Positions 16,225 through 24,856 of a DNA stretch of 64,000 nucleotides are shown in pieces. The stretch spans positions 3,720,001-3,784,000 of the forward strand of contig NZ_JACHMP010000001.1 in NCBI RefSeq assembly GCF_014204985.1, in the 5' to 3' direction. Made by a program: the position numbers and the translations under genes. This DNA comes from Streptosporangium becharense (GTDB taxonomy: Bacteria; Actinomycetota; Actinomycetes; Streptosporangiales; Streptosporangiaceae). Below the pieces are notes generated by a model. That model saw nothing but the letters and a program-made list of their open reading frames with translations, searched no databases and was not told the origin of the DNA. Position 1 is the stretch's first letter; each line of letters starts with the position of its first letter.

Positions 16225-17220
16225 CTATTCCTCGCCAGGTATTGCTTGTTGTGATATCCCCGAAGTGATCTTGAATGCGTCGCGCGACAGTGCGCCTTTG
16301 CTAATCTTGAAATGATGCGACTGGAGTGGAGATCGAAAGCTTGAAACTTTTCCATTATCGTAACGATTGGCATTTGGAACTTTCTTGATCAGTCCGTATT
16401 TTGCCAGAGACTGGTGGCTCTCATAAGAATCTCGGCTCAGTGTGTACCTCTCGACTCTAATGTGAGATGGAGAAAAAATTCCATGTGAATCGTGGGCCTC
16501 TTTGTGTTGCTCTTTCAGGTCGAGGAGCATAAGGTAGGTTGCGATTTCTGCAGGAGAAAGTACATGGACCCATCCCATCAAGAAGAAGTCTATGGGTAGC
16601 TTTAGTGTGTCCTCCTGGTCAAGCGGAACGCTATACCTGACAAGCGAATTGCTTTGAGTAGGCATGCCGCTCTCGTTTAAGAGCCTGAATCCTTGGAATC
16701 TGTCATTAGTGTGTTTGCCCCCCGGAATCTCTACGAGAAGCTCTCGCTCCAAGTGGAGAAGGGCTTTTTTTATCTGGCGAAGGCGATTATCTCTAGGGGT
16801 TGCTGGCGCTTTCGCGCTCGCGTGGGTTGCGAGCAAATCTAGCCATGCCACCTCGTCCGTTTTTGGTTGAAGCGGTCGGTTATTCTTCGGTTCGACGCCC
16901 GGTTGACATCTGGATTGAGCTTCAAATAGGCAAATTAGAAATAGCTGAATTGCGATTCCGCGAGACGAGATAAGTGAGGTGAGTGGAGAGCGATCCCATG
17001 ACGGGGAGAATTCTTCGATGGAATCACTCTTGTCGAGGCTTAATCTAAATGGCTCATATCTCGCCAAAATGAAAGCGCGGCGGATGTGGACTTCCCAAAT
17101 ATGTCTACGCGAGCGATAGTAGAGATTTTTGCAGGAGTTGCGCGCATGGGCATAGATCTTTGCATTGGCCTTCAACTTCTTCGCTCTAGTCTCTAGCCGC
17201 TGTGCACTTTCGGTACTCAC
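16225..17220 (-). CDS. Low-GC cargo gene of unknown function, winged-helix-like C-terminus
   Basis: This 331-residue protein has base composition far below its surroundings, with AT-rich third positions and codons rare elsewhere in the window. That points to recent acquisition as AICE cargo. The N-terminus is basic (TRAKKLKANAKIYAHARNSC). A region from about residue 215 (LSPAEIATYLMLLDLKEQH, then LSRDSYESHQSLAKYGLIKK) looks like a winged helix. I do not recognise the family. GTG 17220 is preferred since AGAAGG lies 5 nt upstream. DNA binding, perhaps plasmid or phage interference, is inference. Confidence 0.7.
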   Translation of the reverse strand: MSTESAQRLETRAKKLKANAKIYAHARNSCKNLYYRSRRHIWEVHIRRAFILARYEPFRLSLDKSDSIEEFSPSWDRSPLTSLISSRGIAIQLFLICLFEAQSRCQPGVEPKNNRPLQPKTDEVAWLDLLATHASAKAPATPRDNRLRQIKKALLHLERELLVEIPGGKHTNDRFQGFRLLNESGMPTQSNSLVRYSVPLDQEDTLKLPIDFFLMGWVHVLSPAEIATYLMLLDLKEQHKEAHDSHGIFSPSHIRVERYTLSRDSYESHQSLAKYGLIKKVPNANRYDNGKVSSFRSPLQSHHFKISKGALSRDAFKITSGISQQAIPGEE

Positions 17221-17429
17221 GGTCACCTTCTTCTGACCTGTTGACCCGCATCCAGTGTCGCGTGCGCGCGTGCGCGCGCGTGACTACATAACTGCATGCG
17301 GGGCAACAGGTCAATGGCTCGATGGAGCGCTCTCCTTCTCGGGGTATCACGATGGACGTGTCAAGGCCTCTCGGCATCGAGAGGAACAGGAGTTCAAGCA
17401 TGAGTACGAGTGTGGAAGGGGGGCGGTAG

Positions 17430-17478
17430 CCGCTAGAGGGCTCGGAACCGGTACCAGCGGTTCCGAGCCCTCTAGCGG
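17430..17478. repeat. Perfect 20-bp inverted repeat (strong hairpin)
   Basis: 17430-17449 is fully complementary to 17459-17478 with a 9-nt loop. It lies in a 400-bp non-coding stretch inside the AICE between the cargo gene promoter side and a small membrane protein gene. It could be a terminator, a single-strand origin, or the end of an inserted small element; no T-run follows on either strand. Confidence 0.75.
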
Positions 17479-17630
17479 TATAAAACACCGGACTCCAAGC
17501 TTGGATCCAGGCGCTAGGTAACTGTTCCTGCACGTGCAGACTAACCAGCGCTTGTGCCCATGAGCAATCGGCGGTCCGGCGCCGCTCGGCGGGATCACGA
17601 CCTTGCCTTGTCACGTCATGAGGAGAATGA

Positions 17631-17825
17631 ATGGGCAACACCCAGGGCCTTTGGGTGGCAGTCATCGCCACCGCAAGCTTCGTTGTCGGCATCATTGGGG
17701 GAACTCTGGCCTGGATTGGAGGGACTCCGGCCGCGCTTGCGGTACTTATTGGTGCGGGGGGGTTCGCAGGCTTCATGACCCTCGCCCTGGCCATCGCTAA
17801 CTTCATGGCTCGGGCACAGTCCTAA
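17631..17825 (+). CDS. Small two-helix membrane protein
   Basis: This is a 64-residue protein with two hydrophobic segments (about residues 6-29 and 33-58), rich in Ala and Gly, with no recognised domain. ATG 17631 follows AGGAG with 5 nt spacing. It is the last gene before attR. Small membrane proteins at element borders can act in transfer, entry exclusion or plasmid spread, but nothing here identifies a role. Confidence 0.65.
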   Translation: MGNTQGLWVAVIATASFVVGIIGGTLAWIGGTPAALAVLIGAGGFAGFMTLALAIANFMARAQS

Positions 17826-17990
17826 CTTCTGCTCCGTAGACCAGGCGATCGGTGGGTCGGGGTTCGTCCTTCAGCCCGGCCCACCGGGTGTCGACGTGTG
17901 GGATATGTGCGGGATGATCTTCGGTGGCTGAAGGTCAGGCAGAAGTCTTCGCCCTGGTCAGAGGTACTGTCATTGCTCGGAACGCAGCCC

Positions 17991-18111
17991 TCTTGAAAAC
18001 CGCTAGGGCTGGTGACAGTCCTCGTGGGTTCGAATCCCACGCTCTCCGCCGACCTTGAGAAACGGCGTCTGACCAGGGGGTTTCCCCGGGTGGGACGCCG
18101 TTGATCGTTTC
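17991..18111. repeat. attR direct repeat (tRNA-Ser fragment plus terminator)
   Basis: It copies 6524-6644 with one difference (A18095). It contains the 3' part of tRNA-Ser from the anticodon loop but no 5' half, so it is not a tRNA gene. Its hairpin 18061-18069/18094-18102 is fully paired, whereas the left copy has a G-U wobble. Confidence 0.9.
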
Positions 18112-18322
18112 GGGGGTACGCAGCCGTGTGCCGCCGTGAGCGGCCCCATGTCGCTGGTCGGGGGACGTCCGAGGGATGGAACGGGCGTTCCCCAGCTCAG
18201 CATGGAGAAAGAAGCCCCGGGGTAGTCGGGACCCTCCCGTCACGGCTCGCGGGCTCACGCCGCGGGCGACATCGACCGTCCTGTCCGTGACCTGGGAGAC
18301 GGCTGATGGTGGGTGGAGCAGG

Positions 18323-19150
18323 TCAGATGCGGCAGTAGGCCGCAGTGGCGTCGTCGAAGGTCTTGCCGCGGGGCCAGCGCGTGCCGTGGAGGTCGGAGCG
18401 CTCGGCCTCACGGACCCGGCGGATCAGCTCGGCCGGACCATCATGGTCGAGAAGGCCGAGGAGCTCCCGCCAGGTGGCCAGGTGGAAGCGGTCGACGAGG
18501 CGGGAGGCGCCGTCGCTCAGCACCGCCATGGCGCGTACCCGGTCAGCGGAGATCGTGCCGGTGAGGGCCTGGCCGGCTACGAGGGGATCGACGGAGGCGA
18601 CCCAGAAGCCGCCGTCGCGGTTACGGTGGTCTCGCAGGGTCTCCACGTACGCCCGATGGGCGGCGACGTGCTCGGGGCTGCCCGAGGCGAGGGCGTCCAT
18701 GGCCGCTCGGTAGGCCGCACCGACCTGGGCTTCCCGAGCATCGCAGATGACTGTCGGCTCCGCCGTGCCGGCCACGTCCAGGACGAGGACGGAGTCGGCC
18801 AGGACCAGCCACTCCAGGGCGTCGTCCGCACGGCGGAGCATGACCACGGTGGCCGAGGGTGAGCCCGCGTGCGCGAGGTCGCAGGTGAAGTCGTGCAGGG
18901 ACGCCACGGCCTTGATGCCCTCGGCGAGGATCGCGGTCAGGGGCTTGGCGTTCTGCGTCATGGCTGCGAGAAGGGTGGAGCCGAGACAGCGTACGTACCA
19001 GGCGACCCCGTGCGTACAGCCCGACTCCGAACCGGCCGGGGTGCCGGCGCCGTCCAGCAGGACGACCGCGTCCGGGGTGGCGGCGATGAAGTCCTCATTG
19101 GGGCGATCGGGATGGCCGGGGGCCGCTTCGGTGGCGAAGGTGACGCGCAT
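18323..19150 (-). CDS. PP2C-like serine/threonine phosphatase
   Basis: This 275-residue protein has the aspartate signature of metal-dependent PP2C phosphatases: RPNEDF near residue 17, LLDGAGT near 31, a C-terminal VLSDGASR near 209 and FDDATAA near 265. It would dephosphorylate phospho-Ser/Thr proteins in the cytoplasm; the partner is unknown. ATG 19150 lies 5 bp after the stop of a 49-residue frame, so the two are probably cotranscribed. It lies outside attR and so belongs to the chromosome, upstream of the tandem insertion sequences. Confidence 0.85.
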   Translation of the reverse strand: MRVTFATEAAPGHPDRPNEDFIAATPDAVVLLDGAGTPAGSESGCTHGVAWYVRCLGSTLLAAMTQNAKPLTAILAEGIKAVASLHDFTCDLAHAGSPSATVVMLRRADDALEWLVLADSVLVLDVAGTAEPTVICDAREAQVGAAYRAAMDALASGSPEHVAAHRAYVETLRDHRNRDGGFWVASVDPLVAGQALTGTISADRVRAMAVLSDGASRLVDRFHLATWRELLGLLDHDGPAELIRRVREAERSDLHGTRWPRGKTFDDATAAYCRI

Positions 19151-19155
19151 CGGCT

Positions 19156-19305
19156 TCAGGGCTCCTCGTACCGGTAGAGGGGACTGGCGAGTTCCGTCCG
19201 GATGGGTTCCCCGGTGGCCGGGTCGTATTCGACGCCGACCACGCAGGAGAAGCGGCTTTCATTGTCTGCCCCCACAGAGCGGCGATTTCGGAGCGCGAGA
19301 GACAT
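19156..19305 (-). CDS. Short conserved-looking protein next to the IS
   Basis: This 49-codon frame starts at ATG 19305 and contains VGVEYDPATGEPIRTELASP before its stop. It sits 5 bp upstream of the PP2C start and 11 bp from the end of the first IS. The same frame is open for about 20 more codons on the other side of the IS pair, if the insertion is removed, but no clear start is found there. It may be a small partner of the phosphatase or the remnant of a slightly longer gene cut by the IS. Confidence 0.5.
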   Translation of the reverse strand: MSLALRNRRSVGADNESRFSCVVGVEYDPATGEPIRTELASPLYRYEEP

Positions 19306-19316
19306 CAGCCCGTCTA

Positions 19317-20427
19317 GGAGCTGTTTGGGGTTCGGATCTAGGTGGGGTCCGGTGGTGAGCCGGCCGCGGCTGGTAGAACTCGGACGTGGCGCGCTTTGAT
19401 GTGACGGATGCCGAGTGGGCGTTGATCGAGCCGTGTCTGCCGGTGGCGGCCACCGGGCCGCTGCCGCGGCGGATGCGTGATCAGTTCAACGGGATCCTGT
19501 GGCGGTTTCGCACCGGGTCGGGCTGGCGTGATGTCCCGGAACGCTACGGGCCCTGGTCCACGCTCTACTCCCGGTTCAACGGCTGGGCCAGGGCCGGGGT
19601 GTTCCAGGCTCTGATGGACGCGTTGATCGCCGAGGCCGCATCGCGCGGGCAGGTCGGGCTGGAGCTGGTCAGCGTGGACTCCACGATCGTGCGGGCGCAT
19701 CAGGAGTCGGCCGGGCTGGCGGTGGCCGGGGAGACCCTGGATGCGCTGGAGCAGGCCCTGACCGAGGAAAAGGGGGCTCCGCTGCCGGAGCAGCCGCCGG
19801 TGCTGCGGGTGATGCGCCGCAGGTCGCCCTCGGCGCGGACGGCGCGGACGCGTCGTCGGACCAAGATCGTGCCGCGCTGCGGCGACGCCGCAGGGCCCGG
19901 GCCAAGGCTGCCGGGCTCGGCCGATCCCGGGGCGGGCTGAGCAGCAAGGTCCATGCCGCGGTCGACGCCGCCGGGCTGCCGCTGGCTTTCGTGCTCACAC
20001 CCGGGCAGGCCGCCGACTGCCCGCAGTTCATCACCGTCGTGGACAAGATCCGCGTTCCCGGTCCGGTCGGCCGGCCCCGCACCCGGCCGGACGCGGTCGC
20101 CGCGGACAAGGCGTACTCGTCCCGCGCCAACCGCGCCTACCTGCGCAAACGCCATGTCAAGGCGGTCATCCCAGAGAAGAAGGACCAGGCCGCCAACCGC
20201 AAGAAGAAAGGCAGCCGGGGCGGCCGGCCCGTCAGCCACGACATCGGCCTGTACAAGGAGCGCAACACCGTTGAACGCTGCTTCCAGAAGATCAAGGCCT
20301 GGCGTGGTCTGGCGACCCGTTACGACAAAGCCCCGGAAAGCTACGAGGCCGGACTCCACCTTCGAGGCTCGATCATGTGGCTGAAGCTCCTCACCTCAAC
20401 CGCATGATCCGAACCCCGAACAGCTCC
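19317..20427 (+). mobile_element. IS5-family (IS427-type) insertion sequence, copy 1
   Basis: This 1111-bp element has 22-bp terminal inverted repeats (19317-19338 and 20406-20427, one mismatch) and is flanked by TA on both sides (19315-19316 and 20428-20429), the expected target duplication of this group. It carries a transposase in two overlapping frames. Confidence 0.93.
19386..20407 (+). CDS. IS5/IS427 transposase, made by -1 frameshift
   Basis: The first frame starts at GTG 19386 (MARFDVTDAEWALIEPCLP) with the first catalytic Asp in VSVDSTIVRAH. The second frame, lying -1, carries the rest of the DDE domain with ADKAYSS (second Asp) and ERNTVERCFQKIKAWR (Glu). The slippery heptamer A AAG GGG at 19769-19775 sits in the correct phase for joining them, giving about 340 residues. 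Without slippage the first frame ends at 19940. It cuts and rejoins IS ends at TA targets. Confidence 0.88.
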
Positions 20428-20429
20428 TA

Positions 20430-21540
20430 GGAGCTGTTTGGGGTTCGGATCTAGGTGGGGTCCGGTGGTGAGCCGGCCGCGGCTGGTAGAACTCGGACGT
20501 GGCGCGCTTTGATGTGACGGATGCCGAGTGGGCGTTGATCGAGCCGTGTCTGCCGGTGGCGGCCACCGGGCCGCTGCCGCGGCGGATGCGTGATCAGTTC
20601 AACGGGATCCTGTGGCGGTTTCGCACCGGGTCGGGCTGGCGTGATGTCCCGGAACGCTACGGGCCCTGGTCCACGCTCTACTCCCGGTTCAACGGCTGGG
20701 CCAGGGCCGGGGTGTTCCAGGCTCTGATGGACGCGTTGATCGCCGAGGCCGCATCGCGCGGGCAGGTCGGGCTGGAGCTGGTCAGCGTGGACTCCACGAT
20801 CGTGCGGGCGCATCAGGAGTCGGCCGGGCTGGCGGTGGCCGGGGAGACCCTGGATGCGCTGGAGCAGGCCCTGACCGAGGAAAAGGGGGCTCCGCTGCCG
20901 GAGCAGCCGCCGGTGCTGCGGGTGATGCGCCGCAGGTCGCCCTCGGCGCGGACGGCGCGGACGCGTCGTCGGACCAAGATCGTGCCGCGCTGCGGCGACG
21001 CCGCAGGGCCCGGGCCAAGGCTGCCGGGCTCGGCCGATCCCGGGGCGGGCTGAGCAGCAAGGTCCATGCCGCGGTCGACGCCGCCGGGCTGCCGCTGGCT
21101 TTCGTGCTCACACCCGGGCAGGCCGCCGACTGCCCGCAGTTCATCACCGTCGTGGACAAGATCCGCGTTCCCGGTCCGGTCGGCCGGCCCCGCACCCGGC
21201 CGGACGCGGTCGCCGCGGACAAGGCGTACTCGTCCCGCGCCAACCGCGCCTACCTGCGCAAACGCCATGTCAAGGCGGTCATCCCAGAGAAGAAGGACCA
21301 GGCCGCCAACCGCAAGAAGAAAGGCAGCCGGGGCGGCCGGCCCGTCAGCCACGACATCGGCCTGTACAAGGAGCGCAACACCGTTGAACGCTGCTTCCAG
21401 AAGATCAAGGCCTGGCGTGGTCTGGCGACCCGTTACGACAAAGCCCCGGAAAGCTACGAGGCCGGACTCCACCTTCGAGGCTCGATCATGTGGCTGAAGC
21501 TCCTCACCTCAACCGCATGATCCGAACCCCGAACAGCTCC
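20430..21540 (+). mobile_element. IS5-family (IS427-type) insertion sequence, copy 2 in tandem
   Basis: It appears identical in sequence and orientation to the copy at 19317, offset by 1113 bp. The two share a single TA (20428-20429) between them, and TA follows at 21541-21542. This is a head-to-tail IS dimer. Confidence 0.93.
20499..21520 (+). CDS. IS5/IS427 transposase, second copy
   Basis: It matches the transposase of copy 1, with GTG start at 20499, the first frame ending at 21053, the slippery heptamer at 20882-20888 and the second frame ending at 21520. Both copies appear intact, so both could supply transposase. In a head-to-tail dimer the abutted ends can form a strong junction promoter in some IS families; none is evident to me here. 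Confidence 0.88.
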
Positions 21541-21856
21541 TAGCCCAGTGTGAATCGCTGATCTCGGGACAGCCTGGTGGCTCCACGATCTCAACGCCGA
21601 CGGGCGGCGCTACAGCCCTCGCTCTTCCATCATGTACAGCACCGCTGGCCGTCATCCAAGACGGGGACGGGCCAGCCGAGAGAACCCTCTCTTTTCGCAG
21701 CTCCTCCCTCTGCCACTCAAGGAATGACTCATCCAGCGTGAGGTGGTCGGCGTCTGTGAGTGGTCGCACTCGACAATCCAGCGGGGCGGCGGTGTTGAGC
21801 GTCGGCACGGCGGCTAATACCATGATCATCATTAGGGTCACGCTCCGCCTCTTCAC
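21509..21856 (-). CDS. Doubtful secreted protein, 3' end replaced by IS
   Basis: GTG 21856 with GGGAG upstream opens a frame whose first 25 residues resemble a signal peptide (MKRRSVTLMMIMVLAAVPTL). The following 80 residues have no recognised similarity, and the last 11 codons read into the right end of IS copy 2. If real, it was truncated by the insertion. The whole stretch 21543-21964 holds nothing else I can support. Confidence 0.25.
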   Translation of the reverse strand: MKRRSVTLMMIMVLAAVPTLNTAAPLDCRVRPLTDADHLTLDESFLEWQREELRKERVLSAGPSPSWMTASGAVHDGRARAVAPPVGVEIVEPPGCPEISDSHWARSCSGFGSCG

Positions 21857-21964
21857 GCGTCGTCACTCCCCGTCGCTCACCAGTGCAACCAGCGAGGTCA
21901 GCAGCATGAAGCATCCTGATCGCGGACGGAAGGGCGTCGATGCCGGGGATCGGTTCTGCACGTG

Positions 21965-22939
21965 TCAGAAGGCCAGGCTGTATCGCGTGTAGTGGTCGTC
22001 GGGTGGAGTGAACTCCATGCCGTTCTCATCAAGCGCGTTGTAGATCGTCACTTGGCCGTTCGGAAAGCCGAAACCCAAAGACACGATCGTCCCCTCCACG
22101 AGATCCCTGTCCCTCCACATCAGCAGGTCCACTGCCGAACAAGGCTGCCCGACCAGTGCGGTGAGTTCATCTGGTACGTCGTCTCGCCACGCGAGGTGAA
22201 AGTCCGGCCAGTCGGGCGAGCGCACCGGATCGATGGTGTTCCAGGTGATGGAGAGCTCGTCGAACTTCCAGTGGTTGATCTCGACCTGTTCGCCCTCGAA
22301 GTCCAAGAGGACCGGGCAGTCGGCGAACCACTTGTCCTCGTCAAGATCCCACACCAGCAGCGCTCGGGTCAGTCGTCGGTCGACGAGGCGGCCCAGTCTC
22401 GCCCCATGAACAGCAGTGATCGACGAGCGTCCGCTCAACCATTCCGGCCTGTATCCGGGGATTCCGAAGTTGAACATTCGGTGATTATGTCGGATGCCGT
22501 CGCAGGGGCTTCCCGGGCAGTCGTCTTTTGCCCGCCCGGGGAGAGCATCGGTCAGGGGTGAGACAGCATTGCCGGCGGAGTCTCGAAATGCTTCCGACAC
22601 CTCACCGAGGTTCAGAGGCCCATATGCTCCTTCGAAGTGGATTCCGTCGTTCCGGGCGTGCCCCCAGTCATCCTTGGCGCGTTCCACCACTAGGCGGTCC
22701 GGCAAGACCCCGGCAAGAGATGTGTTGACGAGGTCGGCCTTCAGGCGCCATCCCGGATTGTCCAAGGTGTCGACTGTCACGCCGTAACTGTGCTCCCGGT
22801 CGTCATGACAGCAGGAGGCGTATCGGGACTGAAGGAAGACGGGTGCATCCTTGATCGCGTGGTGAGTCTGCCGGCCGTGTCCGTCGCGTGAATAATGTGG
22901 CGGGGAACGAGGGGAACGGCGGGGAGTCACGGTGAACAT
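21965..22939 (-). CDS. Imm53-like immunity protein joined to a second domain
   Basis: The first half contains FLQSRYASCCHDDREHSYGV and TLDNPGWRLKADL, the signature of the Imm53 family of immunity proteins for polymorphic toxins. The second half, from an internal ATG at 22477, is an unrelated 170-residue region (WKFDELSITWNTIDPVRSPD). There is no stop between them, so this is either one two-domain protein of about 324 residues or two genes whose boundary was lost. The start is uncertain: ATG 22939 or GTG 23083 are both in frame. No toxin gene is adjacent. Confidence 0.55.
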   Translation of the reverse strand: MFTVTPRRSPRSPPHYSRDGHGRQTHHAIKDAPVFLQSRYASCCHDDREHSYGVTVDTLDNPGWRLKADLVNTSLAGVLPDRLVVERAKDDWGHARNDGIHFEGAYGPLNLGEVSEAFRDSAGNAVSPLTDALPGRAKDDCPGSPCDGIRHNHRMFNFGIPGYRPEWLSGRSSITAVHGARLGRLVDRRLTRALLVWDLDEDKWFADCPVLLDFEGEQVEINHWKFDELSITWNTIDPVRSPDWPDFHLAWRDDVPDELTALVGQPCSAVDLLMWRDRDLVEGTIVSLGFGFPNGQVTIYNALDENGMEFTPPDDHYTRYSLAF

Positions 22940-23126
22940 GATCACTGTGCCGAACTGCTTCTCCGTAGGACGGTCATGATCAACATGCGTCTTTCCGGAC
23001 GGGTGTCTGGAGGTTTGATTTCCTGGTTTGCGTAAGCGGAAATAGCTTTCCGCTGATTTTGGCCAGTTGTCGGCGCGTGTCACCTCAAGATCGATAAGGT
23101 GTGTCCCAGCCTATGAAGGGACCGCC

Positions 23127-24146
23127 TTGTCGAGCTCCCCCCCGTTGTCGAGGCCGGCATTACTGACCTGGATGGTGGCCGCGGCCGTCGCCGCCTTCCC
23201 GACGTGGGAGGAGTGGCGCTTTCGGCTTCACCCCGGTCCGGTCAAGATGTACGCATGCGTGGGTTCCGGGTGGTCGGAGGCGTCACCGCTGGACGCCCTG
23301 CGAGGTGATCTCGATGGGATCATGCAGAACGTGGAGGCGTGGGCTGTCCCGGCACTGTTGGTCCTGGGGGGATTTCTCGCCTGCCTGGGCCGCAGGAATC
23401 CACGGAGCACAGGCCGGCGAACGGCAGGTGTTCTCGTCCTGATCGCGGTCATCAAACCGGTCACCCCCCTCTACGCCTCGGCGGAGGTGTGCGACGGTAT
23501 CCCCATCCTCAGTACCGAATGGTTCGCCACGGTGATGAGCAGCTGGGGAAGCACCCAGCTCTGCCTCCTGGGTGCCGCCGCGCTCGTCCTGCTCGTCACC
23601 CGGATGATGAGCGATACCACCTCGAAACGACCGGAGGTCGCCTCGTCGACCGGTGTGACCTGGCGCCGGCCGGTGGCGCTGCTGGTCGACTACGCGATCG
23701 TCGTCGTGGTCCTCACCTTCGTCGTCCAACCCATTCTGTTGCTGACCGGCGTCGACGAGTTCTCGCCCTCCATCCGCCTGCGTTACGGGCTCTTGAACGA
23801 GGCGGAGCTCTCGCTGGACAACGCGGATCCCGAACGGTTACCCGCCCTGTTCGCTGTGTTTCTGTATTTCTGGGTGCAGCACAGTCTGTGGGGACAGACA
23901 CCAGGCAAGCGTCTGCTGCGCATCCGCCTCGTCTCCACGCGGACGACGGTACGGCCGACGGTGGGAAGGACGGCCCTCCGCACGCTGATCTTCCCGATTC
24001 TGGTCTTCGTGCCGTTCTACGGGCCGATCGTTTTCATCGTGGACGGGGTGTGGGCGCTTCTCGACCCTGAAGGCCGGACGCTTCATGACCGGTGGGCGAA
24101 CACCGATGTCACGCGGAAGGTGCCGAACGTCCAAGCCGGGAAGTAG
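23127..24146 (+). CDS. RDD-family membrane protein
   Basis: This is a membrane protein of about 339 residues. Three hydrophobic segments in the N-terminal 170 residues precede an RDD domain with RRPVALLVDYAIVVV, QTPGKRLLRIRLVS and DPEGRTLHDRWANTDV. RDD proteins are thought to be transporters or transport partners; the function is poorly defined. TTG 23127 is preferred since AAGGGA lies 6 nt upstream; the frame also has TTG at 23067. It is divergent from the immunity-like gene. Confidence 0.8.
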   Translation: MSSSPPLSRPALLTWMVAAAVAAFPTWEEWRFRLHPGPVKMYACVGSGWSEASPLDALRGDLDGIMQNVEAWAVPALLVLGGFLACLGRRNPRSTGRRTAGVLVLIAVIKPVTPLYASAEVCDGIPILSTEWFATVMSSWGSTQLCLLGAAALVLLVTRMMSDTTSKRPEVASSTGVTWRRPVALLVDYAIVVVVLTFVVQPILLLTGVDEFSPSIRLRYGLLNEAELSLDNADPERLPALFAVFLYFWVQHSLWGQTPGKRLLRIRLVSTRTTVRPTVGRTALRTLIFPILVFVPFYGPIVFIVDGVWALLDPEGRTLHDRWANTDVTRKVPNVQAGK

Positions 24147-24210
24147 TGGAACCGTCAGCCGGCCCTCACCTGGGCCCTCCACCTTGACCCGTCTGAGGTG
24201 GTTGTGCCCG

Positions 24211-24266
24211 CTGCGTGCCCATCAGGAGGGTGACCAAGCTGCGTGCCCATCAGAAGGGTTACCAAG
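24211..24266. repeat. 28-bp imperfect tandem duplication
   Basis: ctgcgtgcccatcaggaggg at 24211-24230 and the following 8 bp are repeated at 24239-24266 with two differences. The intergenic stretch 24147-24441 otherwise holds nothing I can name. Confidence 0.6.
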
Positions 24267-24441
24267 GGGGAATCACGGGGACTCGCGGGGAGAGCCGATC
24301 CCACCCTGACCTGGAGCGCCGCAGACCACCGGATTGTGTGTACCGCAGTCTTCCAAGCTGGGGGCAAGGCATCAGGCCCTTGCTGCTCTAACGCCTCGTT
24401 CGTGAAACACCGGACTTGTCCGTAGGTATTGGATAAGACGG

Positions 24442-24762
24442 GTGATTGTGGAAGATTCGACGTGCTCCAGGTTTGGCCGGGCATGCCGCTACTGGCTGAT
24501 GGCGGCCTCGGGCGTTGCTCTGATTGTCGTAGTAGGAGTCCATCTGGCCGGTCGCGATGACTCGGAGAAAACGAGTCAATCAGCCATCACACCGGTCGAG
24601 GAGGACGACGCGTCGAACGCGAAGATCATCAGCAAGGACCAGCGCATCGATGTCGACACCTTCCACCAGAAGGACAGTCCACTGTGGCCGCTGATCGAGG
24701 ATTTCCGGAGTGTCATCCCTCAGAACGACTCCGCGGCTGCAGATTCCGGGGAGGAGAAGTGA
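24442..24762 (+). CDS. Small single-pass membrane protein
   Basis: This is a 106-residue protein with a basic N-terminus, one transmembrane helix (about residues 18-36, YWLMAASGVALIVVVGV) and an acidic extracytoplasmic tail rich in Asp, Glu and Ser. GTG 24442 has no strong ribosome binding site. No family recognised. Confidence 0.5.
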   Translation: MIVEDSTCSRFGRACRYWLMAASGVALIVVVGVHLAGRDDSEKTSQSAITPVEEDDASNAKIISKDQRIDVDTFHQKDSPLWPLIEDFRSVIPQNDSAAADSGEEK

Positions 24763-24856
24763 TCGGGCTGTCGAGCAGTCGCATTTCCCGTTGTCCGGAA
24801 GACGTGGAGCATCTCAGGTGGGAGCGGCCCGTCCATGCCGTACTCCGGTGGCGGCT

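Larger units (their letters stand above)
6524..18111. mobile_element. pSAM2-type integrative and conjugative element (AICE) in tRNA-Ser(UGA)
   Basis: About 11.5 kb lies between two 121-bp direct repeats (one mismatch). The left copy overlaps the intact tRNA and the right copy is a tRNA fragment. Inside are, from left to right and mostly on the minus strand, integrase, excisionase, RepSA-type initiator, a small protein, a TraB/FtsK translocase (frameshifted), an unknown protein, a Pra-like activator, a GntR/UTRA repressor, three small genes, a second GntR/UTRA regulator, a Nudix gene on the plus strand, a low-GC cargo gene and a small membrane protein. Int, xis, repSA, the 61-residue gene and traB are chained by 1-4 nt overlaps. 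Confidence 0.9.

Noticed and set aside
17991..18048. A second tRNA-Ser
   Set aside because: It lacks the 5' half from the acceptor stem to the anticodon stem, and is the att fragment.
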